Below are positions 1 to 5,427 of a stretch of DNA of 5,478 nucleotides, one piece after another (position 1 is the first letter of the stretch; each line of letters opens with the position of its first letter). This DNA comes from Janthinobacterium lividum (GTDB lineage Bacteria > Pseudomonadota > Gammaproteobacteria > Steroidobacterales > Steroidobacteraceae). Position numbers and translations under genes: made by a program. The DNA is taken from assembly GCA_943327025.2 (NCBI GenBank), contig CALPVO020000186.1, positions 1-5,478 of the forward strand. Reading direction: 5' to 3'. The notes under the pieces were generated by a model that ran no database searches, was not told where the DNA came from, and saw nothing but the letters and a program-made list of their open reading frames with translations.

Positions 1-1019
1 AAGATTTGCGCATTCTGCTCGAAGTGGTCACGGACGTGGTTGTCGGGCTGGTGCCGCGTTGGCGGCGCTTGCTCGGCACCGGGCGGATTGAATTGTCGGC
101 TTCGCCTTGGGGCCGCGCGAAGTGGCACTTGGCGCGCGCGCAGCAAGCGTTCGTGGAATCTTTCGGTGTGCGTGCTCGCGGCGGTTGGCTGCCCGGGGGC
201 GCGGTGTGTGCGAAGTCTCTCGCTGCGCTCGGTGGCTTTGGGCAAGCGTGGACGCTCACCGGCGAAGAGGTCATTCGCGACAGCCTGAAGGCGGGCGCTG
301 CCGGCGCAGTCTTTTCATCGCGCATTCCCGCGCGCGCTTGGCGCGTGGCGGGTGTTCCCGGCGTGGTCTTCGCGCGGCATTCGGCGCTCAGTTCGCTGGC
401 CACGCATTACGCCGGTTGGGATGCGGCGCGCGCCGCTACCAACTTCGTGGAGCATCTGGCTCGCGTAGCCCGTGAACACGCTGATGACCCGAACGCTGTG
501 GTGGCCGTGGTGTTGGGTGGCGATCGCGCGGACTGGCCCGATGGGGGGTTTGCGTTTGTGAGCCACTTGCTCGCGCGCTTGGCGGAACGCGAAGACGTGG
601 AACTCACCACCTTTTCTGCGGTGCTCGCCGAGCCCGAATGTCAGGCGGAACTTTCTATGCTGGTGCCCGGCAGCTGGGAGTCGGGTGGCTTTGCCTCCTG
701 GGCCCGCGGCCCCGAACGCCAAAGCGCTTGGCGTGCCCTGTGTGGCGCAAAAGCGGCCTTCGACCAAGCGGTGGTGGAAGGCACGCTCGACGACGCCGAA
801 CAGGCCCGTGCCGAACTGCAATTGGCCGCCTGCGAAGCCGCGGATTTCCCGTGGTGGCTGGGCGAAGAGCGCCCGGCGCTGGCCCGCGCGGCCTTCGGTG
901 CCTTGTTCCTGGCGCACCTGCGCCATCTTTACCGCTTGCTCGACGAACCCGTTCCGGGTGAAGTAGAGGCACTGGCATCCATGTTGCCGCCTGCGCCTGA
1001 AGTCGCTGTCAGGGAGTGA
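1..1019 (+). CDS. GH57-family protein, C-terminal part, probably catalytically inactive (5' end outside window)
   Basis: The reading frame is open to the left edge, so this is the end of a longer gene. The TTG at 6 is very unlikely to be the true start, because the visible protein begins in the middle of the family fold. The match is to glycoside hydrolase family 57 of the alpha-amylase/alpha-mannosidase type (COG1449-like). Recognisable segments, numbered from codon 6, are GRIELSASPW (26-35), the WHL helix (40-42), GGWLPGGAV (59-67), LTGEEVIRDSL (84-94), VVLGGDRADWPDGGF (168-182), PGSWESGGFASW (221-232), GPERQSAW (235-242), ADFPWWLGE (279-287) and the closing LYRLLDEPVP. Active members normally read roughly WPSEG where this has WLPGG, and LDGEN where this has LGGDR. 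The presumed nucleophile Glu and acid/base Asp are therefore both absent. The HP-x-x-PLL loop normally following ELSTTP also appears deleted. The family assignment is fairly sure; loss of activity is inferred. It is followed after 4 bp by a lipoprotein gene. Confidence 0.8.
   Translation, partial: DLRILLEVVTDVVVGLVPRWRRLLGTGRIELSASPWGRAKWHLARAQQAFVESFGVRARGGWLPGGAVCAKSLAALGGFGQAWTLTGEEVIRDSLKAGAAGAVFSSRIPARAWRVAGVPGVVFARHSALSSLATHYAGWDAARAATNFVEHLARVAREHADDPNAVVAVVLGGDRADWPDGGFAFVSHLLARLAEREDVELTTFSAVLAEPECQAELSMLVPGSWESGGFASWARGPERQSAWRALCGAKAAFDQAVVEGTLDDAEQARAELQLAACEAADFPWWLGEERPALARAAFGALFLAHLRHLYRLLDEPVPGEVEALASMLPPAPEVAVRE
1011..1016 (+). promoter_or_regulatory. Shine-Dalgarno site of the LEA-like lipoprotein gene
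   Basis: AGGGAG lies 7 nt before the ATG at 1024, inside the last codons of the GH57 gene, whose stop codon is at 1017-1019. This good ribosome binding site decides the start at 1024 over the in-frame ATG at 1048. It also implies translational coupling to the upstream gene. It is the only canonical Shine-Dalgarno sequence I can see before any gene in the window. Confidence 0.75.
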
Positions 1020-1023
1020 TGCA

Positions 1024-1518
1024 ATGTTCACCCATGTTTCTGAAACCATGCCCCGTCGTCGCCGTGCCCTGCGCGTGCTGGCAGCCGGCTTGCTTGGCAC
1101 TTGGTTGCTGGGCGCCTGTTCGCTGGTGCCGAAGTTCGAGAAGCCCACGCTCGAACTGGTCAGTTTGAAGCTGGCCGATGGCAATTTGCTGAGCCAGCGT
1201 TTCAATGCGCGGCTGAAGGTGTACAACCCCAACGATCGCGCGCTGCCGGTGAACGGTCTGCGCTACACGGTAGAGATCGACGGCAAGGCCTTCGGGAAAG
1301 GCGAAAGTACCCGCGCCTTCACTGTGCCCGCGCGTGGCGAGGCTGAGTTCGACATGACGCTGGATGCCAACCTGGCGGGTGCAGTGGCGGCGGTGCTCAG
1401 TCGGCGCGAACGCGCCAAGGGCCGCGAACTGGAATACCGGTTGGTAGGCACGGTGAGCATCGACCTGCCGTTGATGCGCTCACTGGAGTTCGACCAAGTG
1501 GGGAAGTTCCGCTTCTAA
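1024..1518 (+). CDS. LEA14/WHy-domain (LEA type 2) outer-membrane lipoprotein
   Basis: This encodes a 164-residue small lipoprotein. The N-terminus has an arginine cluster (11-14), a hydrophobic segment (about 18-30) and a lipobox LGAC with the modified cysteine at 32. Ser follows the cysteine, not Asp, so outer-membrane sorting is expected. Residues about 40-150 resemble the water stress and hypersensitive response (WHy) / LEA type 2 domain. Typical elements are the NPN turn (68-70), the LPVNGLRYTVEIDG strand pair (74-87) and the VPARGE strand (101-106). Such domains are beta-sandwiches linked to desiccation or stress tolerance; the molecular role of the bacterial lipoprotein forms is not well defined. 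The gene starts 4 bp after the GH57 stop and is likely co-transcribed with it. The in-frame ATG at 1048 would give a more typical, shorter signal peptide (cysteine at 24) but lacks a good ribosome site. The 3' end overlaps glgA tail to tail. Confidence 0.85.
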   Translation: MFTHVSETMPRRRRALRVLAAGLLGTWLLGACSLVPKFEKPTLELVSLKLADGNLLSQRFNARLKVYNPNDRALPVNGLRYTVEIDGKAFGKGESTRAFTVPARGEAEFDMTLDANLAGAVAAVLSRRERAKGRELEYRLVGTVSIDLPLMRSLEFDQVGKFRF

Positions 1519-2966
1519 CGCCCGGCCAATTGGCTGAACAACTGTTCGTAGTGTCCGGCCTGACGCTCCCAAGAGAAGTCCTGCGCCATGGCGTTCTGCT
1601 GTGCGCGGCGGAAGTGGTCTTGCTCGCCGTACAGCCAGAGGAACTGCTCCAGCGCCCAACGTAGGCCCGGGCCGTCTGCGTGGTCGAACACCACGCCGGT
1701 GCCTTTGCCGGTGGCCGCTTCATAGTGCTGCACGGAATCTGCCAGGCCGCCCGTGCGCCGCACGATGGGCAGCGTGCCGTAGCGCAAGCTGTACATCTGG
1801 TTCAGACCGCAAGGCTCGTAGCGCGAAGGCATGATGAAGCCGTCGGACGCCGCTTCAATCCAATGCGCCAGCTCTTCGCTGTGCCCGCGGTGGAACACCA
1901 CCTTTTGCGGAAAGCGCTCCTGCAAGTGCCCAAAGAAATGCTCCAGCGCCCCATCGCCGCTGCCCGTGGCCACCAAGCGCAAGTCGCGCTTTTCCAAAAG
2001 CTGCGGCAGGCTTTCGTAGAGCAGGTCCAGGCCTTTCTGCCAAGTCAGGCGGCTCACCACACCGAGCAAGGGCGCGGTGGTGGTGGGCGTCAGCCGCAGG
2101 CGGTGCAGCAGCGTGGCCTTGGCCGCCGCTTTGCCGCTCAGGTCGGCTGGTGTGAAGCGGTCCGTGACGTACGGGTCGTTGCGCGGGTCCCATTCGGCAT
2201 AGTCCACGCCGTTCAAGATGCCCACGAGCGAATCGCCGCGGTTGCGCAAGAACGAGTCGAGGCCAAAGCCATGTTCGGGCGTGCAGATTTCCTTCGCGTA
2301 CGTGGGGCTGACGGTAGTGAGGCTGTCGGCATGCAGCAGCGCGTGCAGCAGTGCGTTGATGCGCCCGGCATGCAAGTCGCCTTGGTGCAGTTGGCTGACG
2401 CCATCGCCTAGTCCGAGGTCTGCGGTATGGCTCGCGCTGAACGCGCCTTGGTAGCCGAGGTTGTGGATGGTGAAGACGGTGCGCGTCTTCGCGAACAGTT
2501 GGTCCCAGGCGTAAGTGGTCTTCAGTAGCAGCGGCGCGAAGGCGGTGTGCCAGTCGTGGCAGTGCACGATGTCGGGTGCGAAGCCCATGCGCTGGCAGGC
2601 ATCCAACGCGGCGCGCGTTAGCAGGAGGAAGCGGCGGTGTTCGTCTTCGGCATTGCCGTAAAGACCGGGCCGGTGGAATAGCTCCGGGCAGTGCACGAGG
2701 TACACCTTGAAGGCCGTACCCGGTACGCGCGCGTGGTGCAGCGAATAGCGGTAGGTATGCGGCCCGAGCTGCATTTCCACATCGCGGGCGAAGTCCACTT
2801 CCCAGCGGTCCAGACGCAGCGCTTCCAAACTGCTGTAGGCCGGCAGGAAGACGCGCACATCGTGCCCGCGGCTATCCAGAGCGCGGGTAAGGGCAGAAAC
2901 CACATCCGCCAGGCCACCGGTTTTGCAGAGGGGGACGAATTCGGAGGCAATGTTGACGATGCGCAT
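1515..2966 (-). CDS. glgA: Glycogen synthase (ADP-glucose type, GT5)
   Basis: This transfers glucose from ADP-glucose to the non-reducing end of a growing alpha-1,4-glucan in the cytoplasm. It is 483 residues, full length for bacterial GlgA. The two-domain GT-B fold is visible. The N-terminal domain has the ADP-glucose loop KTGGLADV (15-22), HCHDWHT (135-141) and TIHNLGYQG (166-174). The C-terminal domain has ILNGVDYAEWDP (250-261), SRLTWQKG (305-312, with R306 and K311 as expected phosphate-binding residues), SRYEPCGLNQ (381-390, with E384 as the key acidic residue) and TGGLADSV (405-412). The start is secure: it puts the lysine of KTGGL at position 15, as in E. coli GlgA, and no ATG, GTG or TTG lies in frame just upstream. 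No glgC, glgB or glgP is in the window; the only carbohydrate-related neighbour is the convergent GH57-like gene. The stop codon overlaps the lipoprotein stop, leaving no intergenic terminator. Confidence 0.97.
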   Translation of the reverse strand: MRIVNIASEFVPLCKTGGLADVVSALTRALDSRGHDVRVFLPAYSSLEALRLDRWEVDFARDVEMQLGPHTYRYSLHHARVPGTAFKVYLVHCPELFHRPGLYGNAEDEHRRFLLLTRAALDACQRMGFAPDIVHCHDWHTAFAPLLLKTTYAWDQLFAKTRTVFTIHNLGYQGAFSASHTADLGLGDGVSQLHQGDLHAGRINALLHALLHADSLTTVSPTYAKEICTPEHGFGLDSFLRNRGDSLVGILNGVDYAEWDPRNDPYVTDRFTPADLSGKAAAKATLLHRLRLTPTTTAPLLGVVSRLTWQKGLDLLYESLPQLLEKRDLRLVATGSGDGALEHFFGHLQERFPQKVVFHRGHSEELAHWIEAASDGFIMPSRYEPCGLNQMYSLRYGTLPIVRRTGGLADSVQHYEAATGKGTGVVFDHADGPGLRWALEQFLWLYGEQDHFRRAQQNAMAQDFSWERQAGHYEQLFSQLAGR

Positions 2967-3028
2967 CCGCCGGATTGTACCAATGCCCGATTGACACTTG
3001 CGGTGTGCTTCGCCACGCTTCGCTCGCC
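2967..3028. promoter_or_regulatory. Divergent promoter region between glgA and the phosphatase gene
   Basis: This 62-bp spacer must hold the promoters of two divergent genes. On the plus strand a perfect -35-like TTGACA lies at 2991-2996, but no convincing -10 follows 16-18 bp later. A second TTGACG at 2953-2958, inside glgA, has only a weak partner (TGTACC at 2976-2981). The motifs ATTG (2974-2977), CAAT (2981-2984) and ATTG (2990-2993) alternate around the glgA -10. They form two small inverted repeats that could be an operator or could be chance. Confidence 0.4.
2974..2979 (-). promoter_or_regulatory. Candidate extended -10 promoter element of glgA
   Basis: Read on the minus strand, this is TACAAT preceded by TGG, which fits the extended -10 pattern TGnTAtAAT (five of six bases in the hexamer). 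No good -35 box is seen at the usual spacing, as can be true of extended -10 promoters. Only 7 nt separate it from the glgA ATG, so the predicted transcript would start at or within a base or two of the start codon. The prediction comes from sequence pattern alone. Confidence 0.45.
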
Positions 3029-3859
3029 ATGAACGCCACGACCCCGCCGGCAGCGCTAGCTGCCTCTGTATCGGTTGCCCCAGTCCCGCCGCAGCCCTCC
3101 GCCCGCCTTGCCGCGGCGCTCGAGGCTGCCGAAGCGGCTGCCCGCGTCATTCGCGCGCTGTACCAGCAGAATGTGGCGGTGCAGGTGAAGGCAGACAAAT
3201 CGCCGGTGACCGAAGCCGACGTGCAAAGCGAAAAGGTCATTCGGGCGGTACTGGCTTCGCGCTTCCCGGAAGATGGCTTCTTCGGTGAAGAAACCGGCAG
3301 CGAGCGCCGCGACGCGGAATACCTCTGGCTGGTGGACCCCATCGACGGTACCAAAGCCTTCGTGCGCGAATACCCCATGTTCAGTACGCAAATCGGGCTG
3401 ATGCATCGCGGGCGGCTGGTGCTGGGCGTGTCCAGCGCGCCGGTCTACGGTGAATTGGCCTGGGCGGAGCGCGGGCAGGGGGCGTGGCTGAATGGCCAGC
3501 GGCTGCACGTGAGCCACCTCGCCACACTCGAAGACGCCGCGCTGTCTGCCGGCAACCTCAAGACGCTGGCGCGTAGCCCGCAGTGGGGCGCTTATGGCGC
3601 GCTGGTAGCGCGGCTAAGCCGTATTCGCGGCTACGGCGATTTCCTCCACTACCACCTGCTGGCCGCCGGCAAAGTGGACGCGGTGGTGGAAAGCGACGTG
3701 AACATCCTCGACATCGCGGCGCTGGTCACCATCGTCGAAGAGGCCGGTGGCCGCTTTACGGACCTGAGCGGTGGTGAAGTGGGGCTGGATACCACCACCG
3801 TGCTGGCCACCAATGGCGTACTGCACGGCACCGTGCGCGAGGCGATTGGCTTTGGTTGA
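3029..3859 (+). CDS. Inositol-monophosphatase-family phosphatase, histidinol-phosphatase (HisN)-like
   Basis: This is a 276-residue magnesium-dependent phosphomonoesterase of the IMPase superfamily, probably cytoplasmic. All expected metal-site motifs are present: TEAD (61-64), GEETG (86-90, E87), DPIDGT (103-108, D103 and D106) and ILDIAA (226-231, D228). The closing region EEAGGRFTDLSGG (237-249) is also typical. The exact substrate is uncertain. The DPIDGTKAF stretch and overall length suit the HisN-type histidinol phosphatase branch. Inositol-1-phosphate or the CysQ substrate (3'-phosphoadenosine 5'-phosphate) cannot be excluded, and no histidine or cysteine biosynthesis gene is nearby. 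The aromatic residue often found before the last metal Asp (W or Y) is Leu here. I chose the ATG at 3029. A TTG at 2975 would add 18 residues that do not look like the family and would start inside the glgA promoter. The Ala/Pro-rich residues 1-25 are an unconserved tail. No clear ribosome site is visible. Confidence 0.88.
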   Translation: MNATTPPAALAASVSVAPVPPQPSARLAAALEAAEAAARVIRALYQQNVAVQVKADKSPVTEADVQSEKVIRAVLASRFPEDGFFGEETGSERRDAEYLWLVDPIDGTKAFVREYPMFSTQIGLMHRGRLVLGVSSAPVYGELAWAERGQGAWLNGQRLHVSHLATLEDAALSAGNLKTLARSPQWGAYGALVARLSRIRGYGDFLHYHLLAAGKVDAVVESDVNILDIAALVTIVEEAGGRFTDLSGGEVGLDTTTVLATNGVLHGTVREAIGFG

Positions 3860-3886
3860 GTCTGCAGCAGGCTGCCGCTCATAAGC

Positions 3887-3906
3887 GTCGGCAGTTCGCT
3901 GCCGGC
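3887..3906. terminator. Hairpin, probable bidirectional terminator between convergent genes
   Basis: An 8-bp stem (3887-3894 with 3899-3906, one G-T wobble) closes a TTCG tetraloop. Its core is CGGCAG-TTCG-CTGCCG. It lies 27 bp after the phosphatase stop and 15 bp after the ATP-binding-protein stop on the other strand. It is placed to end both transcripts, although neither strand shows a strong T tract. A further CTGCCG at 3872-3877 can also pair with CGGCAG at 3889-3894, giving a competing hairpin. Confidence 0.6.
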
Positions 3907-3921
3907 TCCATTCAGCGCGCT

Positions 3922-4689
3922 TCAATCTTCCACGAACACCAGATGGCCCTCTACTTGGTGGGCGCGTAGCGGCACACCATAGAGTTCGCTGAGGCGCCCG
4001 GCCTCCAGCACTTCCGCGGCGGGGCCGAAGTCCCAGCGGCCATCGCCATAAAGCAGCAGCACCACATCGGCATGGCGTGCCGCCACGGCCGCGTCGTGTA
4101 GCGTGGCAATAACGCTGCCACCTTGCGCCACGCGTGCGCCCAATAACTGCAGCAATTGCCGTTGATGGCGCGGGTCGAGATGGTTCAGGGGTTCGTCGAG
4201 CAGCAGCACGCGCGGGTCTTGCGCCAGCACCGTCGCCAACTGCGCGCGGCGGCGCTCGCCACCGGAAAGCGTATGAATTTCGCGCTCTTCCAGCCCGCTC
4301 AAATCGCAGGCGACCAGCGCCGCGCGCGCGGCGGCTTCATCTGCTTCGCCTTCCCAGGACCAGAAGCCGATATGCGGGTGGCGGCCGGCCAGCGCGCATT
4401 CCAGCACGGTGGCGGGGAAGGCTTCTTCTTCCACCTGCGCCAGCAGCCCGAGGTTGCGCGCGCGTTCGCGTGGCTGCCAAGCGCCGAGCGCACGGCCATC
4501 CATGCGCACTTCGCCACTCGCCGCAGGGCGCAGGCCGGCTAGCGTGTGGAGCGTCAGTGTCTTGCCGGCGCCGTTGCAGCCCAGCACCGCCATGAACTGG
4601 CCCGGTTGCACCACGCAGTCGAGCTGCGCCACTAGGGCGCTGTCCGGGCTGCCGGGCCGCGCGACGGTGAGTTGATGGGCGCTGAGCAT
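3922..4689 (-). CDS. ABC transporter ATP-binding protein, iron-siderophore/cobalamin (FecCD/BtuD-type) importer family
   Basis: This is a 255-residue cytoplasmic ATPase that would energise a substrate-binding-protein-dependent importer. The nucleotide-binding motifs are complete and in order: Walker A GCNGAGKT (37-44), Q-loop glutamine (85), signature LSGGE (141-145), Walker B VLLLDEP (161-167, catalytic E166), D-loop NHLD (169-172) and switch histidine H198. The region VLECALAGRHPH (95-106) and the tail LSELYGVPL (233-241) are typical of the iron-siderophore, heme and vitamin B12 branch (FepC, HmuV, BtuD). The substrate cannot be told from this subunit. No permease or binding-protein gene lies in the window; the neighbours are pdxH upstream (20-bp gap) and a convergent phosphatase. 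The frame stays open upstream to 5043, but that stretch is out-of-frame pdxH and not family-like. The ATG at 4689, giving MLSAHQLTV, is the natural start. No clear ribosome site precedes it, so translation may depend on coupling to pdxH. Confidence 0.9.
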   Translation of the reverse strand: MLSAHQLTVARPGSPDSALVAQLDCVVQPGQFMAVLGCNGAGKTLTLHTLAGLRPAASGEVRMDGRALGAWQPRERARNLGLLAQVEEEAFPATVLECALAGRHPHIGFWSWEGEADEAAARAALVACDLSGLEEREIHTLSGGERRRAQLATVLAQDPRVLLLDEPLNHLDPRHQRQLLQLLGARVAQGGSVIATLHDAAVAARHADVVLLLYGDGRWDFGPAAEVLEAGRLSELYGVPLRAHQVEGHLVFVED

Positions 4690-4709
4690 GGGTAAACGGG
4701 ACTGCGGGT

Positions 4710-5411
4710 TCAGGGCTGCAGGCGTGCGGCGCGCCACGGGCCGCCTACGAAGCTGGAAACGCCTGCAGAAACAGTGGCTTGCAGCGTGCGCTGCCAGCGG
4801 GCCCGGTCGTGCAGGCGGAACGCCGCTTCTACCCACAGCTCCGCGTCTTCCACCCACAGGCGATAGCCGCCCCAGTGGTCCGGCCGTGGCACGGCGTAGT
4901 CGCGCGTGCCGCCGGTGCCGCCCAGTTCTTCCACCGGCGCCCCGAAACGCCGCGCCTGCGCCTCCAGTTCCTGCTTCAGGTCCGCGCGCTGCGCCACGGG
5001 CTGGCTCTGCTGGCTGGCCCAAGCGCCCACGCGGCTTTGCCACGGGCGGCTGGCGAAATAGGCGTCGCTCTCGGCTTCGGGCACGCGCGTTACGGGGCCT
5101 TCCATGCGCACTTGCCGGTGCAGCGTGTCCCAGTGAAACAGCACGGCGGCGCGTTCAGTGGCGGCCAGTTCCTGGCCTTTGCGCGAGGTGTAGTTGGTGT
5201 AGAAGGTGACGCAGCCGGCTGCCACTTCCAGCCCGCGGCACAGCACGATGCGCGCCGCTGGGCGGCCATCGGCGGCCACGGTCGCCAGCGTCATGGCGTT
5301 CGGGTTGGGTTGCACCTTCAGGCGCGTCGCTTCGTCCAGCCAGGCGCGCGCCAGTTCCATGGGGCTTTCCGGGAGCGGGTCGGGCAGGGCGGCAGTAGAG
5401 AGTAGGTCCAT
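4710..5411 (-). CDS. pdxH: Pyridoxine/pyridoxamine 5'-phosphate oxidase
   Basis: This FMN-dependent oxidase converts pyridoxine or pyridoxamine 5'-phosphate with oxygen to pyridoxal 5'-phosphate, in vitamin B6 synthesis and salvage. It is 233 residues, slightly above the usual length of about 215. Family motifs run throughout: PNAMTLATV (37-45), RIVL (54-57), the FMN-binding FYTNYTSRKG (70-79), FHW (92-94), RQVRMEG (99-105), ESDAYFASRP (114-123), GAWASQQS (129-136), HWGGYR (179-184) and RLHDR (199-203) for substrate binding. The C-terminus ends WRAARLQP, the expected closing strand. About 10-12 additional residues (roughly 209-224) lie between RLHDRARW and that strand compared with E. coli PdxH. 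The start at 5411 fits the family N-terminus; the in-frame Met at residue 18 is an alternative. No strong ribosome site is seen. The gene is probably co-transcribed with the downstream ATP-binding protein gene. Confidence 0.96.
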   Translation of the reverse strand: MDLLSTAALPDPLPESPMELARAWLDEATRLKVQPNPNAMTLATVAADGRPAARIVLCRGLEVAAGCVTFYTNYTSRKGQELAATERAAVLFHWDTLHRQVRMEGPVTRVPEAESDAYFASRPWQSRVGAWASQQSQPVAQRADLKQELEAQARRFGAPVEELGGTGGTRDYAVPRPDHWGGYRLWVEDAELWVEAAFRLHDRARWQRTLQATVSAGVSSFVGGPWRAARLQP

Positions 5412-5427
5412 GCGGCAATGTTAACCC

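Noticed and set aside
6..8. TTG at 6 as the true start of the first gene.
   Set aside because: The frame is open to the window edge and the protein begins mid-domain for GH57, so the gene is cut by the window.
315..1232. A 305-codon open frame on the minus strand opposite the GH57-like and lipoprotein genes.
   Set aside because: It shows no recognisable domain, spans two real genes on the other strand, and long antisense frames are common in GC-rich DNA.
1680..2411. A 243-codon open frame on the plus strand opposite glgA.
   Set aside because: The protein has low-complexity Gln/Arg/Ala content typical of antisense translation, and glgA is certain.
2991..3020. A full plus-strand sigma-70 promoter built on the perfect TTGACA at 2991.
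   Set aside because: The expected -10 positions (around 3013-3020) are GC-rich with at most two or three matching bases, so only the -35-like box is noted.
2975..3028. TTG start at 2975 adding 18 residues to the phosphatase.
   Set aside because: The added residues do not resemble the family, the codon lies inside the likely glgA -10 element, and an ATG follows at 3029.
3056..3517. A 153-codon minus-strand frame opposite the phosphatase gene.
   Set aside because: It is the antisense shadow of a clear IMPase-family gene, with no domain or start signal of its own.
4690..5043. Upstream extension of the ATP-binding protein frame, which would give a 373-residue protein.
   Set aside because: The extra 118 residues are Arg/Gly/Ala-rich and overlap pdxH out of frame. 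The family N-terminus begins at the ATG at 4689.
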